From the NCBI GenBank assembly GCA_023653785.1, contig JAMKCH010019835.1, positions 124,001 through 188,000 of the forward strand: 64,000 nucleotides of DNA, written 5' to 3'. Below are positions 48,436-59,544 of this stretch, in pieces (the first letter of the stretch is position 1; every line of letters begins with the position of its first letter). The DNA comes from Ophioderma brevispina (taxonomy: Eukaryota; Echinodermata; Ophiuroidea; Amphilepidida; Ophiodermatidae). The notes beneath the pieces were generated by a model, which saw nothing but the letters and a program-made list of their open reading frames with translations, made no database searches and was not told where the DNA came from. Position numbers and translations under genes: made by a program.

Positions 48436-48745
48436 ATGCACAAATCCATCTTATGACCAACACCCAGCCTCAACACTGTAAGGCAACATCAACTACGATT
48501 CCTTGGCCACATTCTCCGAATGCCAGAAGATGAGCCATGTAGACGATATGCTCTCTTCGAACTAAGACATGGCAAGAGGAGATCTGGGCGTCAGAGGAAA
48601 AGCTATGTATCCTACATCCAGAACCTTCTAGGGGACGTTGACCATTATTTACAGCCAGCAAACATCACTGGATTGGCAAATGATCGCAGTGCTTGGAGAA
48701 AACTTGTAGTCGCCTGCTCCGCAGCCGAATGATGATGATGAATTG
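48436..48745 (+). pseudogene. RTE-like LINE ORF2 C-terminus and 3' end
   Basis: The plus frame gives TVRQHQLRFLGHILRMPEDE, then CRRYALFEL, GKRRSGRQRKSYVSYIQNLL and, after a spacer, NDRSAWRKLVVACSAAE and a stop at 48732. This is the tail that follows the reverse transcriptase in RTE-like LINEs (R..QLRWLGHV.RM, GKR..GRQ...Y.D.I, DR..WR..V). The run TGATGATGATGA just after the stop is a typical RTE 3' tail. Upstream ORF2 is absent, so the copy is 5'-truncated, but this tail is intact and looks young. Confidence 0.75.
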
Positions 48746-51700
48746 TCAAAGGGAAGAAGACACCTGATTCATTTTACTGTACGACTGATAGTGGGCCAAT
48801 TAGGTCAAATTGATGAGACGGGGTAAATGCCTCGATTGCGTCCAAATGCCATTATTAATTGGAGAAAGACAAACCAGTCTACCATGGGAATACTTGAAAT
48901 AACCCCACCTTTCTCAAATAACTAGTGCCTTTTCAGACATTTTAGAACAATCTTTTAAAACAGTATATTAGCCTAACGACAACCTAGTTAAGACACCATC
49001 AGTGGTTCACCCAAATGAGTTCAAAATATTTGAAATGCAAAGTATCATAGCTACAAATTGATATATGTCTGTAGAATTCACCATACTTTATTTATTCCAA
49101 ATGAGCAATGAAAAGAAAACAGAAGCAAACAGCGATGTTCAAATATATGAAGCTCCATTCAATAACAGGGTTGTAGTAAGGTCATAACAGACAGTAATGA
49201 GTAAATATACGATTTGCTTTATTGTGTAGCTGTGGTCTTACAACTTGTAGGTACTCCAGGAAATCCGATTTTTCAGATTTTTTTTCGATCTTCTGTTATC
49301 AATCAACATGATAGTGCCTTTAGGGATTTACCTAAAACGACCCATTGGATTATTTATTATTGATACTTATTTTTTGCTGGTTGATGGCAGTATGTAATTG
49401 CTGGTTGATGGTCAATAGTACGACTCACTCACGGGACCCACCCCTGTTATGAAGCGTGCTGCCCATTGCTACATTTGGAGTCTGAATTTCTGAATTTTCG
49501 AATCTCAGCAATGAGCCGAATGAGTATGGAAAGACAGAGTGATCATAATTTATATTGGCATTTGACTACACACAGTAGCTCATCATTAGACTTTATCAGC
49601 ATAGCCTATCATTACTAATTATAGGGGGTAGGGACATGCCAACATACCAGCAACAGCAAATTCAAAACGGCATCAACTTCCCGGGTGCTAGTCTGTTTCA
49701 AATACTTAACGGTACACGGTATGAGGGCGCTCTTAAGCATAATCGAACGGTGACCAAGATTTGACTAAAGACTAGGCCTGCGTCACGAATAATTTAAATC
49801 TAAATGACCGTATTGGAAAATTACACTATTTTGCCAGGGGGTTAATCCACTAACCCCGACGGATTTTGAGACCAATAATTTTTTTTCTAATTATCCATGA
49901 TATTACTAAGATCCTTTTGAACACAGGTTTAAAAGATGATTTTTAATGTCACTGGGGGCGAGACTGCCATAGTAAATGCATTTAGCAGTTACACAAATTA
50001 CCGTTTGGAAATCCCCATGCCCAAATCGAGCAGGATCGTGTCCTACCCCCCCCCCCCTGTAATATGTACTGCTCTGACGGGAGGGCGCTGTCGCATGAAT
50101 TTACTGTGATGATTTGAAGGCACAATTAAAATAATATTCTATGATTTTATTAATCTTTCATAGCATTTCCACTATGCGGCGTCAGTTGGGCGCCATTATG
50201 TGTGCTTATTTACGCAAAACTGTAGTATTTCATTCGAAGAATAAAACGGTTTTTCTTTGCTTCGTGGGCATTTTGTTAAATGGCACATTTCGCATTTTAC
50301 GTCCTATCATTGAGCTAATTGTTAATGCTAATAAATTGTAAAAGACTAATGGTACTAAAAATGTGTGCTGAGGTGGTCTTTTCCCTTGGGGGGGACCCTT
50401 AAAGTATGTCCAATTAAAAACTACTCCAGGTGGACAAGGATTTATTATTTACAATCTTTTCCTGGAGATGGTCCAGCGCACGTTAGTGTTGAAAAAACCT
50501 GCACGCCGGCCGGACCCGGCCAGGCGAACACCGCAACCGCTAGGACGACGCCCTGCCAAACAAAGCCAACAAGCCGGGCCAGCAGAGGGATCGATAGAAA
50601 TGGTTAGGCTCGGAGCACGCTCCTGTAAAACATAACAGTTTTTACTTGGTATTTATAAATTGTCAGTCATTCTCCGTGAATTGGACATATCTTCTGTTTT
50701 TATATTCAAAAAATATGCAAATCATTGATAATTTGTGCCTCATTAATATGCGTAATGCTGATTTCAGAGAACAGGGGCACGGTAACATAAACAAAACGTC
50801 AATACATGCAAAAGTGGCCATAGAATAATTCTGCAAATTTATTTTCAATTGAAGTTAGAAAACTGGAGATATTGCGCATCAAAATTACACTATCGCGTAA
50901 AATTCGAAATTGAGAAAAATGGGAAAATGGCAAAAATATACATTTTTGCGTGTTCAAAATGTCATTTTCAAGAAATATATGTACTGAAATGTACATAATG
51001 CCAATTATTTTCTCTTTAGCCAAATGATTTTTAGCCAAAAAAATGGAAGTTAATTGGGATACTTCTACCTTAATGGAAACAACTGCCGATGTTAAGAGTG
51101 GACTGTTAACAATATACTGTCTTTGAAACTAGAAGTAACTAATATCCATTTAAAAGGACACAAGTTTATTTTCAGAAAAAATGCGCCCTTTTTTAAACCG
51201 ATTTCAGCATAGTTGTAATGCTTACCAATGTGTCATATCAAATATTCTTATTATATTCAAATTATCATGCACAATAGAAAATTCGTGCGTGCTTTCATAT
51301 GGAGCCGCAGTCGATATTAACAGCAGACAAGTTTAAAACATAAATTTTGGTATTAATTTTCTATATATTTTTTGACATTTGTCTTATAAAACTTGCATTT
51401 GCACTTGATTATTCACCCAATGAAGTGCAAATTTAGAGAAAATTGTATCTACAGGAAATGCCTGTATCCTTTCAAATAAGATAAAAAATGAACAGCATTT
51501 TAAAGTTAAATGGGAAACACTGATGTTTAAATATGAGACACACAATCATTCCACAAGTCAAGTGCACTTTATATGACATAATTTGTTCTTATGTAGTAGC
51601 TGTGGATTTTAACATTACAATCTATATAGGAATATCTAAGAAAATAGTACAATTTACTTTATCACTAAAAAACCCCAATGTTAACCTTAATACCAGGGAA

Positions 51701-52370
51701 CATTTAAACTCATGACTAAAAAAGAAACACTTACACGTCTTAGCATTGTGGGATGATATATTCCTTTTCTTATTCTCCAAAAATTAATTGGTGTTGGCAA
51801 ATTGAGTAAACACGTATTTCAAAAAGGAAACATTATATAAAAAAAATTATTAAGGAGTATTCAAGTGAAAAGACACATTTATATGTTTGGGAATAAAAGC
51901 ATGAAAATATATATATAGTTCGTTGGAACTTTGTTTGCTCCGATTTTGACACCAAACTCAATGATAAATCAAAATTGAATTTTTGGATACAAACGTCCCA
52001 TCTTGGTGCCATATTTTTTAACTGCCCCCTCGTGTTAATTAATGACCAACGTTTTCGACAGGATCCAGCGCTCACGGAACCAACACTCGATAGACTTTTT
52101 ATGTTTTTTGGGCTGATGAACCCGTCGGGTGACACGCAGTAGGAAAGGGCCGATTGCTATTTAACCGAAGTATATTGGAAAAGATATTTCAAAACAACAC
52201 ATTTGAGTACAAAACTGATGCGATTGAAAGAAGATAATTTTAATAATTTTCACCCCTTATCTATCGCTAGCGCAAGATTGTTCAATATCATGACGCTCTC
52301 ATCAGTCCAAACTGGTCCACGACAGTGGTATGGCATTATGTTGAATTCGATCCAACTGGGGCCGCCCCAT
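48746..52370. other. intergenic DNA; one GC-rich patch
   Basis: No gene was recognised. A GC-rich block at about 50495-50590, containing CGCCGGCCGGACCCGGCC, stands out from AT-rich surroundings. The piece at 51165-51260 belongs to the dispersed repeat also seen at 12440-12545. The minus frame at 51833-52135 has no recognisable domain. Confidence 0.4.
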
Positions 52371-52659
52371 CAACTTTCTGTAATTTGATATCTGTTGATT
52401 TTATTTTTTTATCATAACTGAATGGTCATGAGCATCTTACCTGCATTTTCTGTTCATGTTGGTCTAGTGGTTCTCAAGATATGTTTCCACTGAACAAATA
52501 AAGTCAGCAATCAGACTTGTCCACGGAGCATCATTTTTTCTTAGGTATGGTGAAAATAATGCAACATCAAAAGTAATTCATCTTAACGGTCTTATTACCT
52601 TTAGTTTCTGATCTTTTCCACATTCCTCCCTGATTTTGCGATGCACTTGGTAGCCCTGG

Positions 52660-53105
52660 AGTGCATGTGTGAACAGCTCCTTGATGTTTACACGCGTTTC
52701 TCCTAATTGCGGTCAATGCATCGTCGTCCGTAGTTCAGGGTAATGTTTTGGGGACCCCTCATTAATAAACTCTAGCTTTTACATCACCCCATAAGCAAAA
52801 AAATCTAGTGGAGTTAGATCTGGTGACCGAGGGGCCATTTCACAACCGCATGCCCTAATCAATGATCTCATTTGGAAAGAGTTCCTGTAGGCGGTTTCTC
52901 TACACCATTTCAGACCTGTGTGCTGGTGCACCTCTGACGAAAACAGGCACGACGACCTAATTGCTCCATTACGTTGGTGCGGAAAAAAATGAATGCGCCG
53001 CAACCTCTTGGTTTTTCCAAATGTTGAATTACTGACCTGAGATAACCGGCACCATTCAATTTTCCATCAATAAAATGGGCCCGATTAGTTTTTGTTACCT
53101 GTAAC
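52660..53105 (-). pseudogene. transposase C-terminal fragment (third catalytic Asp region)
   Basis: In pieces separated by frame changes, the minus strand encodes a GPIFIDGKLNGAGYLRSVIQ-like stretch, then HTGLKWCRETAYRNSF, then PRSPDLTPLDFFAYG followed by stops. The order (G.V....Y...L, DGAP.H, SPDLTPLDFF.WG) is that of IS630/Tc1/mariner DDE transposases. The SPD aspartate would be the third catalytic residue. Several frameshifts and stops make it inactive. Confidence 0.72.
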
Positions 53106-55089
53106 AGCTGCTAAAACTGCAAAGGACCTCGCCGGAAGGAGAGAAGGAGGCCCCTCTATATCACATAGTTATATTTCAACCACACTGTTGAACTGGTGGT
53201 TTTACAATTATTTTATCATGTACGCAGGTGATTTTTATCCCCAAAGTACACTTGTATCAAGAACAATGAGAATTCGGAGAAACTTCAGACTTCAGGGGTA
53301 TGCTCTCTCTGGAAAAAGCAAAGCTTAGAGCATCCCCATTTCAATGAACATGTATTACTTAAATCAAGAAACAGAAGATGTTGCATAGCTGCCCCTTTAT
53401 TATGAGATCTTGTAAGTGACCCAGTATGCCTTTTGTCCTTCCTAAGCTACAAAGAGGCTCACATGAGGCAGCCTATTTAATACTATTAGTTAGCTTATCG
53501 ACTGAGATTTTGGATTATATAACCTTCGGAATACCACACAATAGCCGCCATAAAGCTTTGGCCTATGACCGCGCTATCATGAGTAAGTTAGCTCCCTATT
53601 AAGTCGATGGGACATGTCTTCTATGCTGGTTTTGTTTTGTATCTCCATCGGGGGGCTAGGGGAAAACCAAGTGGTAATTCAATTAATAATTAATTATTAA
53701 AGTCATATAAATGTCCTGTTCTCCACAAATAAAACGCACGATTTTCTTTCCTTGAAAAAGAATAAATTCACTCATTTCATTTCCCCAATATCAGTGACCT
53801 AGTGGTACACTAGACTCAGCAAACAATGGGTTAAAGATATTCAAATCACCGGGCCCGTAGCGTGTGAAAAACAACTTCCAATTCCTTTCATCTGGGAGTG
53901 CAGGACCATTGTTATATGGTCGCGCAGCCTGAAGAGATTTCAGCTGTTACGCTCAACGCTCTCCAATGTAGACATGAGTACTTTTTTCAGTACAAAATAC
54001 CTTAACCTCATCACAGAGAAATAAATATTGAACTTCCTATATGCTGTTTCATTAACTTTGGCCATATTTTTCATCATTTCTTTAGAAAAGGAAGAAACAT
54101 GAACAAACAACATCATGAGAGAATGTTGCTGGGCAGCTTTGACCTAACCAACTTTGGGCAGAACCAAAATCCGCACTTTATTGCTTACTAACTTATTGCT
54201 TAACTTCCAATTCCTATTCAATTTACTGCGTTTCGGAGACATTTAGTGTCAACGACCTATATGATAATGGTACAACTGTTAGTTTTTATTGGTGAGAGAG
54301 GACGGCTATTTGTCATCTCAACCCGAATCGTGGAGGTGGCAACACCTGGCTATACCATGGCCCGACATACCCGGCCCATTGCAATAATCTTAGTCTTTAG
54401 CTCATGTTAGCTGAAGTCGATACATATTCCCATGGTCTCTGATATGGGAAAAAGAAATGGGAGGTGACATTTTATATATTTTTAAGAAATGTGCCAGTTT
54501 TATGTGCTGGAACAGGAAGTAAATGGTGATCGTAATATAATTTATTATGAATTTACACTTGTTTTCCTTACCCCCCAGATGGGGAACTACAGAATTTGTT
54601 ATACAGTTGATAATTGGGTCCACGGGGTCCATGGTCTATATGAGTCTAATAAATCACAATCCCATGGGCGCAGTTCAATAGCTTTCTCCCATTGTATTGA
54701 GCAAATACACCACCTGTAGTTAACATGTGCCCACCAAGGCTACTGAACTGAGCCCTTGGTCGATTAGCATGCCTTACCACATAGTGATGTGTTATGGTAT
54801 GTACTAGTAATAGGAGTTTGTTGTTGTTTTGGCAATTCATTTAGTGTTCGGCCCCAGAACAAAAAATGCAAAAATGAGGTCTCCCCCCCGCCCCCAAGAA
54901 CCAGAATGCCCACTCATATATTGTTTCTACGTTATATATCGCACATCTTGTCAAAGCGTCATGTGGTCTTGAGGGGGAAAAGGGTTTCATATTTGGAAAT
55001 TCAATTGCCCATTGAACCTGTTTAATAATTTTATATTAAACCGACTTTTATGGATTTATGTAATGTAAAGTTGGATTTTTTTTGAAAAC
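53106..55089. other. sequence inserted in or replacing the mariner interior
   Basis: About 2 kb with no transposase similarity I could see, lying between the two transposase pieces. Short frames lack domains. It may be several insertions; their borders were not defined. Confidence 0.4.
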
Positions 55090-55297
55090 CCGGTGTAAAG
55101 AAACGAGTGGTCCCCCATGAGAGAGTGTCCTCGTACCATAGCACATGTACGGAATATTAAACCGTGACCTTGTAGCGAGGCCATTCGGGTACAGTGCTGA
55201 AACAACGATTGCATAGCACTCAATGGAGAACACAATAGGACAGATGGGTGGTAGGACACTCATCACACGGACGCATGTTTGTTAACTATGACACCGG
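55090..55297 (+). mobile_element. isolated copy of the CCGG-bordered module of the long SINE
   Basis: It begins CCGGTGTAAAGAAACGAG and ends TATGACACCGG. It matches 767-970 (complement) through anchors CCCATGAGAGAGTG, GTACGGAATA, CACTCAATGGAGAACACAAT and GACAGATGGGTGGTAGGACA. Neither the tRNA-like head nor the tail of the SINE flanks it. Both ends coincide with the CCGG borders that distinguish long and short SINE forms. Confidence 0.7.
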
Positions 55298-55759
55298 TAC
55301 CAGGTAGACTATGCACCACCGTGGAATAATTCGTTGACCTGCATTGTAGCAAATCCTTCATGTCTGGTCTTTAAAAACGATTTGATGTGAGTTTTTTTGC
55401 AGCACAATTATGCAACACCGACAGGCAAGGCAATTTAGATCGGGCGCGACTCCGTACGGGAATTCCCCACTCGCCACTCACTGATCTATTTATAAACGCG
55501 CACAGTGACTTCACGGTTCAGCCTATTCCAATGACTCGTTCGGCAGTTTTGCGCTATGAATGAAGCTTGGCCGCCACCGCCTGCCGGCGATGTCCTTTCC
55601 TGCGATCATTAGGTCTGTTGTAGACAAAATCATTGGAAGGGTTCCCTTTTGGCGCATACGCTCTCACATTTTGAGAGTTCACTGAGCCAGTCATTGGAAA
55701 ATTGGCCTTTGGAAAATCAACAACAACAAGTTCTCTTTTGAAGCACCGTGGTCTTTTGA
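55298..55759. other. interior sequence of the split mariner element, unassigned
   Basis: This lies between the module and the N-terminal transposase piece. A GAATGAAGCTTGGCCGCCACCG word at 55557 also occurs near 2782 (GAATGAGGCTTGGCCGCCATCG). I do not recognise a product. Confidence 0.4.
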
Positions 55760-56113
55760 TTAGCCAATTACAAAACGCCGGCTTGCATCCAATTTACGGC
55801 GTCTCACAATTTTGTATGGATCCCAATTGATGTCATCACTAACGATGCGCTGAAATGACGATCTGGAGACATTCGCGACACGGTTTCTCCTTATGCTTGC
55901 GCGTGGCTTGTCGCTTCGTCCTTTGTTGACATTTTCCAAAGTTCCCTCTGCTTCAAACAGCTTTCTCATGTTACAGATAGCAGGCTTGGTTGGTACTCTC
56001 ACTCCAGGGAACCTGTTTGGCCATTGCTGTTGCACAGCTACATAGCTACCTGTTTGGTAGTAAATCTTAACCGCGAAGGCTCGTTGTTGTGGCGTAAATT
56101 GAGGTGCCATCAC
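55760..56113 (-). pseudogene. transposase N-terminal helix-turn-helix (DUF4817-like)
   Basis: The 117-codon frame starts MMAPQFTPQQRAFAVKIYYQ, continues YVAVQQQWPNRFPG and PTKPAICNMRKLFEAEGTL, and later has RPR-like basic and NVSRSSFQRIVSDD segments. It ends soon after WDPYKI. This is the DNA-binding N-terminus known from invertebrate Tc1/mariner-type transposases with a DUF4817 helix-turn-helix. The DDE catalytic part that should follow is missing here; a C-terminal piece lies at 52660-53105. Truncated and inactive. Confidence 0.75.
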
Positions 56114-56524
56114 TATGAGAATGTTTAAAGTTCTCGTTCAAGAAAGTTATCTGGCTTTAAGCACTGTACAAGCACTGTACGCTACAGTATGATTTTAGAT
56201 TTGAAATCCCGCCCTGACACAAGACAGAAAACTGGTATTTAGCACAACTGCATGCTATGAATTCAGATTTGAAAAGCCCGGTTGCCAAAACAATTGATGT
56301 GTACTTATCATTCCATCATGAAATACCCATGGACAAGTCTGTTTTGCTGACACATTGTTCGTTGGACCATACCTTTAAAACTACTCAACCAAAATGAATA
56401 TTTTTCAGTCAAGATTCTCAATTACCCATTCTTTATGATAAAATGAAATCCACAGATATCAAATTACAGAAAGTGGAAAAATATCGCTTTCATTTTGGGT
56501 GAAGTTTTTATTGGGTCACCCTGT

Positions 56525-57064
56525 ATAGACATGAATAGTCTGAGCTGAATGTGGTTTAGAGGCTTTATCGCCATGATTGACTTCGTTCATACATGCATGC
56601 ACCAAAGATACGCCTGATTTTGGTACCATTGGAAAGCTATGTTCCTCTCTTTCCATCAAAGTCAAAATAAGTACCAGCATACCTAGTGTGGCGTCACAAA
56701 AGCGCCCCCACCCAACCATCCACTAATCCCGGTGAAGGTGCTACCTTTCCCTTTTTTGGCTAAATGACCGAAAAGGATGGGAAAACTATTTTTATGAAAG
56801 TATTAGAGTTTTGCGCACCGGAGGAAAGTTGACTGGGGTGATAACCACCCCCCTGGTAGAACGAGGGTTAAGTTACAAACACATTAATGACATGTCAAGT
56901 GGACAAGTGGTGTTTATTATCGCCTGGAATATGGCGTTATCTTGTATCTTGTATGTGTTTGTCGGTGGGTTTGGGTGTTTATGTGTGTTTGTGCACGTGA
57001 GCCTTTTGTGTTTATTTTATTTGAAGGTATAATTCAGCAGGGTAAGTGAGTTGGAGAAGAGAGT
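56525..57064. other. unassigned intergenic DNA
   Basis: No gene was recognised. Confidence 0.4.
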
Positions 57065-57132
57065 CCGTATGTGTGTGTATGTGTGTTTATGTATGTGCAT
57101 GTGTGTGTGCATGTGTATGTGTGTGGGTGTAA
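57065..57132 (+). repeat. (TG)n/(TATG)n microsatellite
   Basis: Runs of TG with interspersed TATG and CATG units. A complementary CA-rich run lies 150 bp away at 57283-57312. Confidence 0.9.
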
Positions 57133-57282
57133 ATCTGATATGTAAAGCTGATACAAAATCACATATGTTTATCATGGAAAAAGACATACTTTGATCCTTA
57201 AAAAACGTGTGTTTCTACAAGCATTAAAGTACTTAACAAAACTATATAAAATATAATATTATTTTTATTGAAGCTTTAGGTA

Positions 57283-57312
57283 CACACACATACAGACACA
57301 GACACACACACG
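57283..57312 (+). repeat. (CA)n microsatellite
   Basis: ACACACACATACAGACACAG-type run, complementary in kind to the TG tract at 57065-57132. Confidence 0.9.
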
Positions 57313-57399
57313 CGACATTTCAAAGGCACGTGGATTTGTCTTAAGGGTTCCCGTATACTGGTAACATTTTGTCTACTAAAAGCACTTAAAGGCCCATGG

Positions 57400-58110
57400 T
57401 CCGATCGCTAATAGCCTCGTCTCCAGATTTTACCGGAATTGGTATCTGAAGAAAGCTACTCTTTTTCTCATTTACCCTGTAAAATCTTAGGGCTCTTCTT
57501 CTTAGGGTATCCACAAGTCATTGGTAATGACTTGTGGAGGTGTCAGGATTTATTCAACTGAGTAAGATGATCCTGGGCCGCGTGTATCCATGGCCCGCTT
57601 TGATGGGGCGGATTGGGAACAATCAGGGGTTTAAACCCTACTCGTATTCGACACTGGCTGCGAAGTACATGTACAGTTGTGACGGGACCGACGGCTTAAC
57701 GTCCCCACCCAAGGACGGGATGCTCTCATGATTCATTTGCCCAATTCCAAGCGAACCATGAAAGAGAGCGGTATTCTGTATTTAATCAATAGCTGGTATA
57801 CAGATCAAATCCAGAATTGAGTATCCGAATAAATACCAGCAAGTGATCCCGCCGGGATTCGAGCCCGGGAATTGTTGGAAGTGGTATCTAAAGAAAGCTA
57901 CTCTTTTTCTCATTTACCCTGTGAAATCTTAGGGCTAAAGGACGTTTGGTTGGGAAATTGTGCTACATTTTGGTCCACCAATATTAATTTTACACATTAT
58001 TCTATGGGGCTTACAAAATCACATTTATAGCTCTCACATAAAAACGGATTGAAATATCCGCGCCAAACTTTACAGATGGGGTTTTGGAGTAAAAGCCATT
58101 CTATAACTAC
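57400..58110 (+). repeat. dispersed repeat (sister of 7410-7740) with an insert
   Basis: It shares CGCTAATAGCCTCGTC and CTCATTTACCCTGTRAAAT with 7410-7530, then ATTTTACACATT...TTTACAGATGGGGTTTTGGAGT order with 7600-7690. It is interrupted at 57495-57882. Confidence 0.6.
57441..57936 (-). mobile_element. 388-bp insert flanked by 54-bp direct repeats
   Basis: A 54-bp block from GGTATCTGAAGAAAGCTACT to ATCTTAGGGCT is present at 57441-57494 and 57883-57936 with two mismatches. It brackets an insert that carries, on the minus strand, a B-box-like GGCTCGAATCCC near its start and similarity to 42700-43035. It may be a tRNA-like retroposon with an exceptionally long target duplication, or a segment duplicated with its neighbour. 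Confidence 0.5.
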
Positions 58111-58574
58111 AAAATCTTTATATACTTATGTCGGGTCATCCCCTTTTAATATACCATAATACACTCAATATGGAAGCACTCGGTAAGTCCAATTATTGTA
58201 TCTTGAATCAAAATAAACAGGTTCAGAACTCAATTCATATTGACTCCAAAATTATGTCAGCTACCTACCATTTCGAAATATCAATATATTACAACCAGGA
58301 TCAACAACTCGGTCTGGACTACATAAACAATGTCTTCCAATAACAAGAAAATTAGATCGTCCGATTTATTCTCATATTCGTATCGCCCGCTCATCAACTT
58401 TCCATCCTTCCTCCACATTTTGAAGCCACTTCATCGTACTATTTTTGTCACGTATTGTGCCGATCTCTCCTTCTTAACGTGTTCACAGCAGCTGTTGTCG
58501 GGATTTATAAAAGAAAATTAAGAAGTTTGGGTAATTTTATTGTTTACAATGTATCAATGAATTAATGCATGTTT
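58111..58574. other. unassigned intergenic DNA
   Basis: No gene was recognised. Confidence 0.4.
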
Positions 58575-59170
58575 AAGGTTATTACCTTTTCCACGATGTT
58601 GTTTGTTTTTCTATGCTTGCATTATAAACATACAAAACGATTATTGTGAGCATTTTTCTTTTTTCTCTTTTAAAAAAATGTAGCGAGGAAGAAGAAATGT
58701 TTAAAATTATCTCCTTTGTCCGCCATGTTGTTTGGTCCTTTTTGGTATTTGCTGGAAAAAACTAAAACGATCATTGTGAGCATTTTTAAATGTAGCAAGG
58801 AAAGCAAATGTATAAGTTAGTCTCCTTTTCCTTTGGTTTGGTCGTTATTCATACTTACATAAGAAAAATGGGAAAAAAAACATCATTGTATTTTGTTATT
58901 TCCGTTTTGATTTTCATACTTGCGTTAGAAAAACGGGAAACGATTAGTGTACGGGTTGTTCCTCTTTCTAACTTGAAATAAAAAAAAACGAAAAACGAGT
59001 TTCGGTAACATATACGGACCTGTAACGACTGGTAATTCATATTTGATTTGCTCTCGAAACTGAAAATAAATAAAACAGCTGTTTCACTAGGATTTAAAAG
59101 CAAACATGTGTTATTTTTTAGTTTTTCATACTTAAATAAGAAAAATGAAAAAAAAAACATCATTGTGTTT
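58575..59170 (+). repeat. degenerate tandem repeats upstream of the receptor gene
   Basis: Units with AAAACGATYATTGTGAGCAT and a following TAGCRAGGAA and CTCCTTTKYC segment recur near 58635 and 58763, with a partial unit before. A second pair, AAGAAAAATGRRAAAAAAAA followed by ACATCATTGT, occurs near 58862 and 59138. This is the likely upstream flank of the receptor gene. No TATA box or initiator could be singled out. Confidence 0.55.
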
Positions 59171-59544
59171 TTGTGTTTTTAATTTGGCGTGGGCGAGTTT
59201 AACAACAATACATAACCGCGGTTGGGAACATAAACAAAACATATCATTTAGAAACATTTCACAAAGCAACATAATAATGAAATCAATTACATGTCTGGTA
59301 TCCGGTCCCCCACAAATGAAATGGTACAATCCTTATCGTATATGGTTTACCGTTAGCATTTGGTTTAATACGCTTGGTACTTGTAAACCGAGACACACAT
59401 GCACGAAAGCAACAGAATTCCATTCACTTTCAATACGTGATCAACAACAGATGAAACGCAAGAGCAACATAGGTTTGCGAGCATCAACTGCTCAAAATAA
59501 TGTTGAATGAATCCAAGCACTGCTCTAGCAAGTGTACGTAAAGT

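Larger units (their letters stand above)
52371..56524 (-). mobile_element. DUF4817-type Tc1/mariner element split by insertions
   Basis: An N-terminal transposase piece (55760-56113) and a C-terminal piece (about 52660-53105) lie in the same orientation and in the right order. They are bounded by long inverted repeats. The left one starts CAACTTTCTGTAATTTGATA at 52371. The right one contains the complement near 56457-56478 and ends GGGTCACCCTGT at 56524. The left outermost 50 bases are lost. Normal elements of this kind are about 1.3-1.8 kb, so about 2.5 kb between the pieces is probably later insertion, including the module at 55090-55297. Confidence 0.6.

Noticed and set aside
50365..50607. 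80-codon frame over the GC-rich patch as a gene
   Set aside because: No recognised domain, and the second half is low-complexity residues from GC-rich bases.
59145..59510. upstream 121-codon frame as a first exon of the receptor
   Set aside because: It lacks a domain, and the receptor frame has its own signal peptide and start at 59545.
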